From Thauera terpenica 58Eu (GTDB taxonomy: Bacteria > Pseudomonadota > Gammaproteobacteria > Burkholderiales > Rhodocyclaceae): a stretch of DNA of 64,000 nucleotides. The stretch lies in contig NZ_ATJV01000043.1 of the NCBI RefSeq assembly GCF_000443165.1, positions 37,311 to 101,310 of the forward strand, in the 5' to 3' direction. Positions within the stretch are counted from its first letter, which is position 1; every line of letters starts with the position of its first letter. The translations under genes were made by a program, and so were the position numbers. Under the pieces are notes generated by a model that saw nothing but the letters and a program-made list of their open reading frames with translations, made no database searches and was not told the origin of the DNA. This document shows, piece after piece, positions 1 through 10,402 of this stretch.

Positions 1-540
1 CGCGATGGTGAAGAGGCCTTGCTGCTCGACGCATTTGCCCGTCTCGCTCCAGCCGAAGTCTTGCTGGTTCTGGTTCCGCGTCACCCGCAGCGTTTCGATG
101 AAGTCGCAAAGCTTGCCGCCACGCGCGACCTCAAGCTGCAACGACGTTCGGACAACAGCGCGGTGGACGCGGACACGCGCGTCTGGCTGGGCGATTCGAT
201 GGGTGAGATGTTCGTCTACTACGCGCTCGCCGATGTCGCCCTGATTGGCGGCAGCTGGCTTGCCTTCGGTGGCCAGAATCCGATCGAAGCCTGCGCCAGT
301 GGCACGCCAGTCATCGTCGGGCCGCACACCTTCAACTTCGCCGCAGTGGCCGAGCAGGCGATTATCACAGGCGCGGCAGTGCGCGCACCCGACGTCGAGG
401 AAGGCGTGCGTACCGGATTGAAACTACTGGAGGACGCTGCAAGCCGTGATGCAATGGCGAGGGCAGGCAAGGCTTTTGCCGAAGCCGACCGTGGCGCGAG
501 CGCGCGTACGCTGGAAATGCTCGAGGCCTTGAAACCTTGA
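1..540 (+). CDS. waaA: 3-deoxy-D-manno-octulosonic acid transferase, C-terminal part
   Basis: This is the C-terminal 179 residues of the Kdo transferase that adds Kdo to lipid A precursor at the inner membrane. The frame is open at the first base (RDGEEALLLDAF), so the N-terminal half lies left of the window. The visible part is the nucleotide-sugar-binding GT-B lobe, with the family signature around GGSWLAFGGQNPIEA and the following GP...NF segment. The gene ends at a TGA and is convergent with tolC, with a hairpin between them. Family assignment rests on this signature and is firm. Only the partial length is unusual, and that is a window-edge effect. Confidence 0.93.
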   Translation, partial: RDGEEALLLDAFARLAPAEVLLVLVPRHPQRFDEVAKLAATRDLKLQRRSDNSAVDADTRVWLGDSMGEMFVYYALADVALIGGSWLAFGGQNPIEACASGTPVIVGPHTFNFAAVAEQAIITGAAVRAPDVEEGVRTGLKLLEDAASRDAMARAGKAFAEADRGASARTLEMLEALKP

Positions 541-546
541 GACTCA

Positions 547-575
547 CATACCCAAGGCCTGAAGTCCTGGGTATG
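547..575. terminator. Hairpin between convergent waaA and tolC
   Basis: The arms CATACCCAAGG and CCTGGGTATG pair over ten base pairs with one bulged A and an 8-nt loop. The position between two converging genes suits a shared terminator. There is no T-run on either side, so a classical intrinsic terminator is not proven. Confidence 0.45.
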
Positions 576-600
576 GAAGGCGCAAGCTGAAGGCGGAATC

Positions 601-1902
601 TCAGGGCACGAGCAAGGCGTTGATCGCGCGTACGTCGTCCTCGCCCAGGGTGCCCGCGGCGGCCTTCAGCCGCAATTGCGCCAGCAGCGTGTCGTAACGT
701 GCGCGTGACAACTGTTGCAGCGTATCGGCGAGCTGAGTTTGCGCGTTCAGCACGTCAATGTTGATGCGCACCCCGACCTCATAGCCGAGTTTGTTGGCCT
801 CCAGGGCCGAGGAGGATGAAACCCGCGCGGCCTCCAGCGCCTTGATCTGGGCCATTCCACTGGTGACGCCAAGCCAGGACTGACGCGCTGCGAGCGCTGC
901 CGAGCGCCGGGCGTCCTCGAGATCGGCGTCAGCCTTGAAGCGCAGCGCGGCCGCCTCGCGCGTCACCGACGACACCCGCCCACCCGCATACAGCGGCAGA
1001 TTGAGCTGCACGCCGACCAGAGTCGCCTCGCTGCGATCGGTTGCCAGCTGCGGCTTGTGGCGCACGCCATGCGAGGCCACCAGGTCCACGGTGGGCAAGT
1101 GCCCGGCGCGCGCGCGTTCGACTTCCTGCGCCGCAATCTCGCGCACCAGCTGCTGCGCCTGCACACCAAGGCTGCCCGACTCCGCCGCGCTCACCCAGTC
1201 GGCAATGTTGTCAGGCTGCGGTCGCGAGAGCGTCACGCCCTCACGCAGGCCGGCAAGCGCTTCGGGCTGCTTGCCGATGATCTGCGCCAGCGCCTGGCGT
1301 GCGACCTCGAGCTGGTTCTGCGCCGCGATCTCCTGTGCTGAGGCCAGATCGAAGCGCGATTGAGCTTCATGCACGTCGGTGATGGTCACGGTGCCGACCT
1401 CGAAGCTGGTCCTGGCCAATTCGCGTTGCTCGCCCGCCGCCTTGCGCAGCTGCGTGACCGCGTCCACGACGTCCTGCGCGTTGAGCACGTTGAAGTAGGC
1501 TTCCGCCACGCGCAGCACCAGATCCTGCTGCTGCACCCCGAACTGCGCACCCGCCAGCGCCGTGCGCAGCTCTCCCTGCTTGAACTGCACCCAGTTCTGC
1601 CAACGAAACAGCGGCTGTGTGAGCTGCACGCCGTAACCGCGGCTGTCATAGTCGCCGGACGAGGTGCCCAGGTTCGACTTGATTTCTGCATCATTCCAGG
1701 CCGCATCGGCACTCAGGCCAAGCTGTGGCAACAGACCGGCACGCCCCTGCACCACGCTCTCCTGGCCGGCCTCGAGTTGCGCACGGGCAGCGGCGAACTT
1801 CGCATCGTTCGCAAGCGCATCCTGGTACACCTGCATCAGATCGGCCGCCATGGCACCGCTTGAGAACAGACCTGCCAGACAAATTGCCAACGCTCGCTTC
1901 AT
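601..1902 (-). CDS. tolC: TolC family outer membrane efflux protein
   Basis: This is an outer membrane channel that forms the exit duct for type I secretion and tripartite efflux pumps. The 433-residue product has a signal peptide ending at AMA|AD and the duplicated helical OEP architecture of the family (for example the early DLMQVYQDALAND segment and the late NAQTQLADTLQQL segment). I chose the ATG at 1902 over the one at 1914 because GGAG lies six bases upstream of it. It is the last gene of a pcm-rhodanese-tolC operon with gaps of about 10 to 25 bases. No dedicated pump gene is adjacent, so its partner is unknown. The MacAB-like system at 13.5-17.8 kb is one candidate, by inference only. 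Confidence 0.92.
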   Translation of the reverse strand: MKRALAICLAGLFSSGAMAADLMQVYQDALANDAKFAAARAQLEAGQESVVQGRAGLLPQLGLSADAAWNDAEIKSNLGTSSGDYDSRGYGVQLTQPLFRWQNWVQFKQGELRTALAGAQFGVQQQDLVLRVAEAYFNVLNAQDVVDAVTQLRKAAGEQRELARTSFEVGTVTITDVHEAQSRFDLASAQEIAAQNQLEVARQALAQIIGKQPEALAGLREGVTLSRPQPDNIADWVSAAESGSLGVQAQQLVREIAAQEVERARAGHLPTVDLVASHGVRHKPQLATDRSEATLVGVQLNLPLYAGGRVSSVTREAAALRFKADADLEDARRSAALAARQSWLGVTSGMAQIKALEAARVSSSSALEANKLGYEVGVRINIDVLNAQTQLADTLQQLSRARYDTLLAQLRLKAAAGTLGEDDVRAINALLVP

Positions 1903-1926
1903 TCCGTGCTCCATGAGTACAACTGC

Positions 1927-2250
1927 TCAGTAATGCGGCATCTTGGGGTCGACCTGTGAGGCCCAGCCCGCCACCCCCCCCGCCAGGTTGATCACGTTCG
2001 TGAAGCCGTGATGCTCGAGGAACATGCACACCTGCGCACTGCGCATGCCGTGATGGCAGATGACCACCGTTTCACGCTCAGGCTCAAGCTCCACATAGCG
2101 TGTCGGCACGCTCCCCATCGGCAGCTCGAGCGAATTCTCGATATGACAAAAACGAAACTCCCAGGCCTCGCGCACGTCGAGCAGAAGCGGCGCGTCCTTG
2201 CTGCCGTCATTCAGACGATCGGCCAACTCACGGGGACTGATCTGACGCAT
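1927..2250 (-). CDS. Rhodanese-like domain protein
   Basis: This is a single-domain rhodanese of 107 residues, a small cytoplasmic sulfur carrier or sulfurtransferase. The active-site loop is CHHGMR with the presumed catalytic Cys at residue 65, followed by the typical NLAGGVAGWA end of the domain. The LLDVRE motif near residue 25 is also canonical. It starts nine bases after the pcm-like gene and precedes tolC. This arrangement suggests co-expression but does not reveal the sulfur acceptor. The size is that of GlpE/PspE-type proteins, but nothing here supports assigning glpE itself. Confidence 0.9.
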   Translation of the reverse strand: MRQISPRELADRLNDGSKDAPLLLDVREAWEFRFCHIENSLELPMGSVPTRYVELEPERETVVICHHGMRSAQVCMFLEHHGFTNVINLAGGVAGWASQVDPKMPHY

Positions 2251-2259
2251 GCCCTGGAC

Positions 2260-2913
2260 TCAGAACTTGAACGAGGCCTTGTCCAGCGCATTGCGCAACA
2301 TCGGCACCACCGTCTCGAATACATCTTCGGTGCGGAAGCGGCCCTCAGCCTCGCAGGTGACCAAGCGCGCCTTCATCACCGGCGCTGCGCCGACAAAGGC
2401 GAAAAGACGGCCGCCGACCGCGAGCTGCTCGAGCAGCGCCTGCGGAATTTCCCGCACGCCGCCCGACACCACGATCACGTCATAGGGCGCGCGCTCGGCC
2501 CAGCCCTCAAGGCCGTCACCCTGGATCACGACGACGTTCTCGACGCCGTTGCGTGCCAGGTTTGCGGACGCCAGGCGCACCAGCGCGGGCTCGATCTCGA
2601 TCGTCCGCACCCATTCCGCATGCCCGGCAAGCAAGGCGGCAAAAAAGCCCGAACCCGAACCGATCTCGAGCACCGAGTCCGTCTTGTTCACCTGCACGGC
2701 CTGCAACAGCTTGCCCTCGATGGTCGGCTTGAGCATGACCTGATCAAAACCGATCGGGATCTCGACTTCGGCAAACGCCAGCGCGCGCGCGCCGGCAGGC
2801 ACGAATTCCTCACGCTTGACCGTCATGAGGAGATCGAGCACGTCCTGATCCAGCACCTCCCAAGGGCGGATCTGCTGCTCTACCATGTTGAAGCGCGCTT
2901 TCTCGAAGTTCAT
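2260..2913 (-). CDS. pcm: Protein-L-isoaspartate O-methyltransferase-like protein
   Basis: A 217-residue class I methyltransferase of the PIMT family, which repairs isoaspartyl residues using S-adenosylmethionine. The SAM-binding motif VLEIGSGSGF sits at residues 81-90. The family block GDGLEGWAERAPYD, followed by VSGG and the GGRL segment, is intact. The substrate loop is odd: where the family has a Thr-Ile-Ser-x-Pro motif, this protein reads VMLKP (residues 59-63), so the usual Ser is missing. The start has AGGAG placed well upstream. It heads the operon with rhodanese and tolC, and a TATTAGC/GCTAATA dyad lies just upstream. The fold is certain; true isoaspartyl repair activity is less so. 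Confidence 0.85.
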   Translation of the reverse strand: MNFEKARFNMVEQQIRPWEVLDQDVLDLLMTVKREEFVPAGARALAFAEVEIPIGFDQVMLKPTIEGKLLQAVQVNKTDSVLEIGSGSGFFAALLAGHAEWVRTIEIEPALVRLASANLARNGVENVVVIQGDGLEGWAERAPYDVIVVSGGVREIPQALLEQLAVGGRLFAFVGAAPVMKARLVTCEAEGRFRTEDVFETVVPMLRNALDKASFKF

Positions 2914-2931
2914 CAGGTGCTCCTGGCGGAA

Positions 2932-2949
2932 TATTAGCAGACGCTAATA
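2932..2949. promoter_or_regulatory. Inverted repeat upstream of the pcm operon
   Basis: TATTAGC and GCTAATA form a perfect 7-bp dyad with a 4-base spacer, 18 bases before the pcm-like start. The TTAGC...GCTAA arms resemble SlyA/MarR-type operators, which usually have a 2-base spacer. A regulator binding here would control pcm, the rhodanese and tolC. Function is inferred. Confidence 0.4.
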
Positions 2950-3076
2950 AAAAGCGTCATCCATTACGGAAAAGTCCAATATTCTAGCGCAGTTGATGCA
3001 CCGCGATGAGGAAGGATTGGCGCGGGCAACGGCCCGCACAGCGCCGTTTCGCTGCGCTCGTCGGGGCCCACGGGGC

Positions 3077-4762
3077 TCAACGCGACTCCAGGATGGGCCG
3101 CCCGTTGGTATCCTGGAGCGGGCGTGAGTTGCCTGTGTGCAGGCGTGCAAACACGGCGAGCTGATCCGCGCTCATCCCCACCGGAGTCTTCATCACCGCC
3201 CAGATCACATCCTCGGTGCAAGGCGGTGTGGGCAATGAGCCCAGGTAGAGAAAGTGTGCCGGATTGTCGGGCAGGATGTCGGCGAGGTCGATGATCGCAT
3301 CGGGCACGAACTCCCGCCCCTGATCCAGCGGCAGGTTGTTCAACAGCGTCTGCAGCAGCACATTGGGCTCCGTACCCGCGGACAGCAGGACGGCCAGGAT
3401 CGCAATGCGCCCGTCCGCGCTGCGATGTTCGAGATACATGCTCATGTCGAAAGCCATGCCACCGATGCGCTCCTGCGCGGGCTGGTGCAGGCTCAGGCGT
3501 TCGAGCTCGTAGCGCACGCCGCGCACCTCCATGCCCATGCCTTCTCCTGGCGTGACTTCGATCGCATTGCCGGTGTCACGAATACGAAAGCCGGTAGAGA
3601 GGTAGTGAAACTTGATCGGCGCCAGATCGACCACCAGCCCTTCACGCAGGTCGACGGGTGACTGCCGACGACCTTCGCTGCAGGTGCGCCAGTCGGGACG
3701 CAGACGCCCCCAGACTTCAGGCCCCGTCTCCCCCTCATAGCTCCATCCCGCATCGAACGGGTTCTGGCGCCGGGCGCGCAACAGCGCCTCAACGGCGTCG
3801 GGGGCATCGGGTGCAGCCGCGTTCGCCCCTGGCTTGAGCGGAGCAGGCCCTGATCTCGACGGCGTGCGGGTTTGCGCCATCGCGAGCACCGGCGGGACAT
3901 TCGGCTTCCTGGCCGAGCTCGCGGCACGTGCGGGGGTCACTCTTGCCCGGGGTGGCGGCGCTGAGCCCTTTGTCGGCGCGTCCGCGGCTTCGGCCGCCTC
4001 CGGCTCGGGTCGGGTGGGCTTGATGCGCGGCAGCGGCGGCACGATGGACGCCTGGGGTGTGGCCTCGGGGGTGGCAGTCTGGGGCTCCGCTCTGGACTGC
4101 GCCGCTGGCGCGGGCTGCGGGCTCTGGGCGGCACGAATCGGGCGCACCGAGGTGTCACGCGCATCGATGGGGCCAGGGCGCGCGTCCTCAGCGCTCGCAG
4201 GCAGCGCTTTGGCGCCCCCCTCCGGCTCGGCTTCAGCCGCAGGCAGCGCCGCCTTGGCAGACGGCGCCGGCGCCAGGGGCACAGGCGGGGCCACCACCGG
4301 CTGCGCCAGCGCGGGCTGCGTCGCCGCCAGCTTCTGCACTTCGCTCGCAATCCTTTGCAGATCATTGGCGGAGGGTGGAGTGCACACCTCACGCCACATG
4401 CGCTCATCAACCGAGTTGGGCGTGACGCGCAAAGGGGCCTGCTCCGCCACCGATTCTTCACGCACGATGATCTCGTTGCCGTCGAGATAGACGCGCTTGA
4501 CGGTCACGAAGGTCCGGTTCTGGCAATCGTAGCGATTCAAAGCCTTGATCGTGGCATAGCCCGCCGTTGCCGCCTCCTCATTGCTCAGCACCACCCGCCC
4601 CCACGACACCTTGGTGCCGCGATCAGACGCGAAGATGCTGGAGCGATCGATCTCCACCCGCCGATTGCGATCGCTCAGCACCAACTGCCAGTCGGCAGCC
4701 AGCGCCTGCTGGAGCGGGATTGCGGTCAACATGGCCAGCAAGACCAGGCGGGAGGGTTTCAT
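3077..4762 (-). CDS. Surface-adhesin-E-like / degenerate alpha-carbonic anhydrase fusion
   Basis: A 561-residue exported protein. Residues 1-23 are a signal peptide. Residues 24-127 resemble the surface-adhesin E domain (starts DWQLVLSDRNRRVEID). Residues 130-330 are a Pro/Ala/Glu-rich linker. Residues 335-561 match the alpha-carbonic anhydrase fold (QSPVDL at 367-372, GSLPTPPCTEDVIW at 508-521). Aligned without gaps to the zinc site, the first His is Ser424, the second is His426 and the third is Tyr443. The proton-shuttle Glu is Gln430 and the gatekeeper Thr is Pro511. Hydratase activity is therefore unlikely, and a binding or structural role is more plausible. It is monocistronic and divergent from thiD. 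Confidence 0.8.
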   Translation of the reverse strand: MKPSRLVLLAMLTAIPLQQALAADWQLVLSDRNRRVEIDRSSIFASDRGTKVSWGRVVLSNEEAATAGYATIKALNRYDCQNRTFVTVKRVYLDGNEIIVREESVAEQAPLRVTPNSVDERMWREVCTPPSANDLQRIASEVQKLAATQPALAQPVVAPPVPLAPAPSAKAALPAAEAEPEGGAKALPASAEDARPGPIDARDTSVRPIRAAQSPQPAPAAQSRAEPQTATPEATPQASIVPPLPRIKPTRPEPEAAEAADAPTKGSAPPPRARVTPARAASSARKPNVPPVLAMAQTRTPSRSGPAPLKPGANAAAPDAPDAVEALLRARRQNPFDAGWSYEGETGPEVWGRLRPDWRTCSEGRRQSPVDLREGLVVDLAPIKFHYLSTGFRIRDTGNAIEVTPGEGMGMEVRGVRYELERLSLHQPAQERIGGMAFDMSMYLEHRSADGRIAILAVLLSAGTEPNVLLQTLLNNLPLDQGREFVPDAIIDLADILPDNPAHFLYLGSLPTPPCTEDVIWAVMKTPVGMSADQLAVFARLHTGNSRPLQDTNGRPILESR

Positions 4763-4879
4763 CGAAACGACCGGAATTCAAGTGTGGTTTCATGCTAAAC
4801 GACGCTTGCGCCGAATTCTTGAGCACGAATTCTTGAGCACCTTGCCACGGTCCGGTGCATGCAGTATCGTCGCCCTTCT

Positions 4880-4956
4880 CGTTAGGGGTGCCCGCTGCGT
4901 ACGGGCTGAGAAACACCCTTGGAACCTGATCCGGCTCGCACCGGCGTAGGGAAACG
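4880..4956 (+). promoter_or_regulatory. TPP riboswitch (THI element)
   Basis: The conserved core is present in order: AGGGGTGCC, then GGGCTGAGAAACACCC, then GAACCTGATCC, then the closing CGTAGGGAA. The short P1 pairing is CGTT (4880-4883) with AACG (4953-4956). It senses thiamine pyrophosphate and lowers expression of the downstream thiD. The closing segment TAGGGA is also the only good ribosome binding site, about 10 bases before the thiD ATG, so control is probably at translation initiation. Confidence 0.94.
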
Positions 4957-4961
4957 TCACC

Positions 4962-5849
4962 ATGAGTTCATCCGCATCATCGGCTGCCGTCACCGGCAGC
5001 CCCTCCCGCATTCCCAATGTGCTCACCATTGCCGGCATCGACCCGTCTGGCGGTGCCGGCGTGCTCGCCGACCTCAAGACCTTCTCCGCGCTCGGTGCCT
5101 ACGGCTGTGGCGTGATCGCGGCACTGACGGCACAGAACACGCATGCGGTCACCGCCGTGCATGTGCCACCCACCGACTTCCTGCGCCTGCAGATCGACAC
5201 CTTGTTTGCGGATGTACAACTGCACGCGACCAAGATCGGCATGCTCGGCAGCGCCGAAGTCACCGCCACCGTCGCAGACCGGCTTGCGCACTGGAAAGCC
5301 GTCAAGGTCGTGCTCGATCCGGTCATGGTGGCCAAGAGCGGCGACAGCCTGCTGGCAAAGAGCGCGATCTCGATGATGCGCGAAGCCCTGTTTCCGCAGG
5401 CTTTCATGATCACCCCGAATCTGCCCGAGGCCGGGGTGCTGCTCGGGCAGCGCGCGCCGGAGTCGGTCAAGGACATGTACCGCGCCGCCGAACGCCTGCG
5501 CGAACTGCTGCCGCTGTCGTCAGAGCGCTGGGTCTTGCTCAAGGGTGGCCACCTGCCCGGCAATGAGCTCATGGACTTGCTGTTCGATGGCGAGCGCATG
5601 ATCGAACTCCCCGCCGCCCGCATCGAAACCCGCAACACCCACGGCACTGGCTGCACCCTGAGCTCGGCCGTGGCCGCCTTGTTGCCACAAACGGCAGCCG
5701 ACTTTCGCCCGGTGGAAACCGCCGTGCGCCAGGCGCGCCAGTGGCTGCTCGGCGCGATCGCGCATTCAGGCGAGCTCGCCGTCGGCAGCGGCCATGGACC
5801 GGTCCATCACTTCCATGCGCTGTGGCGCAAGTCGCCCACTCGCGACTGA
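4962..5849 (+). CDS. thiD: Hydroxymethylpyrimidine / phosphomethylpyrimidine kinase
   Basis: ThiD phosphorylates HMP and then HMP-P to give HMP-PP, the pyrimidine half of thiamine, in the cytoplasm. The 295-residue protein has a 15-residue Ser/Ala-rich lead and then the ribokinase-fold start TIAGIDPSGGAG. The family block TRNTHGTGCTLSSA near residue 225 holds the anion hole and the catalytic base region. The ATG at 4962 follows the TPP riboswitch directly, so synthesis should fall when TPP is plentiful. thiC lies 119 bases downstream on the same strand and may be co-transcribed. Length and motifs are normal. Confidence 0.96.
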   Translation: MSSSASSAAVTGSPSRIPNVLTIAGIDPSGGAGVLADLKTFSALGAYGCGVIAALTAQNTHAVTAVHVPPTDFLRLQIDTLFADVQLHATKIGMLGSAEVTATVADRLAHWKAVKVVLDPVMVAKSGDSLLAKSAISMMREALFPQAFMITPNLPEAGVLLGQRAPESVKDMYRAAERLRELLPLSSERWVLLKGGHLPGNELMDLLFDGERMIELPAARIETRNTHGTGCTLSSAVAALLPQTAADFRPVETAVRQARQWLLGAIAHSGELAVGSGHGPVHHFHALWRKSPTRD

Positions 5850-5896
5850 ATCTGCCCAGCCTCTGCGTCGCCACCTCGCCGACCCCGTATTCGTAA

Positions 5897-7885
<1,989 letters not shown>

Positions 7886-8036
7886 CCTGCGCTGCGGGAG
7901 GGGCCGCCGGCATGCGGCCCTCCCGTGCTCCTGGTTCGACCCAGATCAAGCCCGCCGTCGTCATGGTGGTCCATAGTGTCCCTGGCCGTTCGCGCCTGAT
8001 CTCGCGGACTCACCTTCCTGTACCAGGAGACGCCCC

Positions 8037-9137
8037 ATGACTGCCATGATGAAAGCGACTGTCTTCGTTGCCCCCGGCCGTATCGAACTGGTCGACAAGC
8101 CGATCCCCGAAATCGGCCCCAACGATGCCCTGATCCGCATCACCACGACCACGATCTGCGGCACCGACGTACACATCCTGAAAGGCGAATATCCAGTCGT
8201 GCCCGGCCTCACCATCGGCCATGAGCCGGTGGGCGTGATCGAAAAACTCGGCAGCGCGGTACAAGGCTACCGCGAAGGCCAGCGCGTGATCGCCGGCGCG
8301 ATCTGCCCGAACTTCAACTCCTACGCCGCACAGGACGGCGCCGCCTCGCAGGACGGCAGCTACCTGATCCCGTCCGGCCAGTGCGGTGGCCACGGTTACA
8401 AGGCCACCGCCGGCTGGCGCTTCGGCAACCTCATCGATGGCACCCAGGCCGAATACGTGCTGGTGCCCGACGCCCAGGCCAACCTCGCCCCCATTCCCGA
8501 CGGCCTCAGCGACGAGCAGGTGCTGATGTGTCCGGACATCATGTCGACCGGCTTCAAGGGCGCCGAGAACGCCAACATCAAGCTCGGCGATACGGTGGTG
8601 GTGTTCGCCCAGGGCCCGATCGGCCTGTGCGCCACCGCCGGCGCGCGGCTGCTGGGCGCGACCACGGTGATCACGGTCGATGGCAATGACCACCGCCTCG
8701 GCATTTCCAAGGTGATGGGGGCCGACGTGACGCTCAACTTCCACAACTGCGACGTGGTCAGCGAGGTCATGAAGCTCACCGGCGGGCGCGGTGCTGACTC
8801 CGCGATCGAGGCATTGGGCACCCAAGCCACCTTCGAGCAGTCGCTGCGCGTACTCAAGCCGGGCGGCACACTTTCCAGCCTCGGCGTGTATTCGAGCGAC
8901 CTGACGATCCCGCTGTCCGCCTTTGCCGCCGGCCTGGGCGACCATCGCATCAATACCGCGCTCTGCCCTGGCGGCAAGGAACGCATGCGCCGGCTGATGA
9001 ACGTGGTCGCATCCAAACGCGTCGACCTCGGTGTGCTGGTGACCCACACCTACAAGCTCGACGACATCGTCGCCGCCTATGAATTGTTCGCCAACCAGCG
9101 TGACGGCGTGCTGAAGGTGGCCATCAAACCGAACTGA
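8037..9137 (+). CDS. Zinc-dependent secondary-alcohol-type dehydrogenase
   Basis: A 366-residue medium-chain dehydrogenase resembling the secondary alcohol dehydrogenases of the Thermoanaerobacter/Clostridium beijerinckii group. Likely catalytic zinc ligands are Cys41 (ICGTDVH), His62 (GHEP) and Asp167 (CPDIMSTG). The four-Cys structural-zinc lobe is absent, as in that group. After the Rossmann segment (AQGPIG), the second strand ends in VDGND, and the Asp favours NAD over NADP. AGGAG is placed seven bases before the ATG. It appears monocistronic, with a strong bidirectional terminator downstream. The real substrate cannot be read from sequence; short-chain secondary alcohols are an inference from similarity. 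Confidence 0.88.
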   Translation: MTAMMKATVFVAPGRIELVDKPIPEIGPNDALIRITTTTICGTDVHILKGEYPVVPGLTIGHEPVGVIEKLGSAVQGYREGQRVIAGAICPNFNSYAAQDGAASQDGSYLIPSGQCGGHGYKATAGWRFGNLIDGTQAEYVLVPDAQANLAPIPDGLSDEQVLMCPDIMSTGFKGAENANIKLGDTVVVFAQGPIGLCATAGARLLGATTVITVDGNDHRLGISKVMGADVTLNFHNCDVVSEVMKLTGGRGADSAIEALGTQATFEQSLRVLKPGGTLSSLGVYSSDLTIPLSAFAAGLGDHRINTALCPGGKERMRRLMNVVASKRVDLGVLVTHTYKLDDIVAAYELFANQRDGVLKVAIKPN

Positions 9138-9154
9138 TGTCGCACCGAGCGTGA

Positions 9155-9196
9155 ATCAGCAAAAAGGGCGCCTGCGCAGGCGCCCTTTTTGCTGAT
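9155..9196. terminator. Strong bidirectional intrinsic terminator
   Basis: A nearly perfect palindrome with a GGGCGCCTG/CAGGCGCCC core is flanked by an A-run on the left and a T-run on the right, extended by ATCAGC/GCTGAT arms. It lies between the converging dehydrogenase and OmpA-type genes and can stop transcription from both. Confidence 0.9.
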
Positions 9197-9240
9197 CCGG
9201 CGACGCGGTTCGCGTCGCCTTGCCAGACTTCAGGCCAGGT

Positions 9241-9906
9241 TCAGCGCACCTGCTCGGCGACGAAGACCTCAACACGGCGGTTCATCGCCCGCCCGGACGG
9301 GGTCGAGTTGTCCGCGATCGGCTGGCGTGCGCCACGCCCTTCGATGCCGATGCGCTGGGCGGCCACGCCACGCGCAACCAGATAGTCACGTACGGCAGAA
9401 GCACGGTTGATCGAGAGCGGGTTGTTCACCGCATCGCTGCCGGTACTGTCGGTGTGACCGACGATGGTGATGGTGGTGATCGGGTGCTGATTGAGGCCGT
9501 TGGCGAGGTTGTCGAGCACCGGGCGCATGTTGGCCTTGATGTCGTAGCGCCCGGTGTCGAAGGAGACATCGCTGGGGATGTCCACCTTGAGCTGATTGTC
9601 GGCGGTCTGGCTCACACCGATGCCGGTGCCAGCCGTGGCCTGCTCCATCTCCGCCTTTTGCTTCTGCATGTTCTGCGACCACAGATAGCCGCCACCCGCG
9701 CCAAGGGCCGCGCCTATGGCCGCCCCCGTGGCCGCGCTCTTGCCCTTGTTTCCGCCCGCGGTGGCGGCACCGATCAGGCCTCCGGCCACGGCGCCAATGG
9801 CTGCACCCATGCCGGTATCACGCTGGGTTTCGTTCATGTTGGCGCAACCGACAAGACCACTTGCGGCGAAAGTGACCCCAGTCAGGGAAATGAGGATTTT
9901 ATTCAT
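9241..9906 (-). CDS. OmpA-family lipoprotein with glycine zipper
   Basis: A 221-residue outer membrane lipoprotein that anchors to peptidoglycan. The lipobox is LVGC. A glycine-zipper stretch (GMGAAIGAVAGGLIGAATAG onward) is followed by an OmpA C-terminal domain of about 110 residues with the peptidoglycan-binding segments GHTDSTG, NRAS and GRAMNRRVE. This order is typical of YiaD-like proteins. I start at the ATG at 9906, which has GGAGG upstream; the longer start at 9933 only adds non-signal residues. It is transcribed alone, converging on the dehydrogenase terminator. Role in envelope stability is from family knowledge. Confidence 0.9.
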   Translation of the reverse strand: MNKILISLTGVTFAASGLVGCANMNETQRDTGMGAAIGAVAGGLIGAATAGGNKGKSAATGAAIGAALGAGGGYLWSQNMQKQKAEMEQATAGTGIGVSQTADNQLKVDIPSDVSFDTGRYDIKANMRPVLDNLANGLNQHPITTITIVGHTDSTGSDAVNNPLSINRASAVRDYLVARGVAAQRIGIEGRGARQPIADNSTPSGRAMNRRVEVFVAEQVR

Positions 9907-10018
9907 GGTTTTGAGCCTCCAGATTTGTAACAAGCCGATCGATTATCGGCGCGCAATGCCGCACCCCCGTCTTCCAGTGTGCAACAAAGCATGACACCCC
10001 TCACGCGGAACCAGCTGC

Positions 10019-10402
10019 TCAAGTCCGCAGCATGTTGAAAATCGAGTATCCCGCCCAGGTCATCAGCACCGAGCCCATCACATGCAGCGTCACATGCAGC
10101 CCCAGCCAGCCGATGGCGCCGCGCTGCAACAAGTGAAAGGCTTCGGCCGAAAACGTCGAAAAGGTCGTCAAGCCGCCCAACAAGCCAGTCGTGAGCAAGA
10201 GTTTCAGCGCCGGCGTCATCGCCGGCCAGGCCTGAATCAGACCGAGCGCAAAACCCATCAACAGGCCGCCGCCCAGGTTGGCCACCAGCGTCCCCAGCGG
10301 CACCATCGCCGACAGCGGGTTCAGCCACGCGCCCAAGCCCCAGCGCAGCCAGGCGCCACAGGCAGCACCGACCCCCACTGCCGCGAAGGCGGTGAAATTC
10401 AT
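10019..10402 (-). CDS. crcB: Fluoride exporter CrcB/FluC
   Basis: A 127-residue inner membrane protein with four hydrophobic helices, the size of a FluC subunit, which dimerises to export fluoride. The signature GGLTTFSTFSAE is present, with the N-terminal GAACGAWLRW and the NLGGGLLMG segment. Its start overlaps the mscS-type stop by four bases (ATGA), so translation is probably coupled. No fluoride riboswitch was recognised upstream of the pair. Confidence 0.93.
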   Translation of the reverse strand: MNFTAFAAVGVGAACGAWLRWGLGAWLNPLSAMVPLGTLVANLGGGLLMGFALGLIQAWPAMTPALKLLLTTGLLGGLTTFSTFSAEAFHLLQRGAIGWLGLHVTLHVMGSVLMTWAGYSIFNMLRT

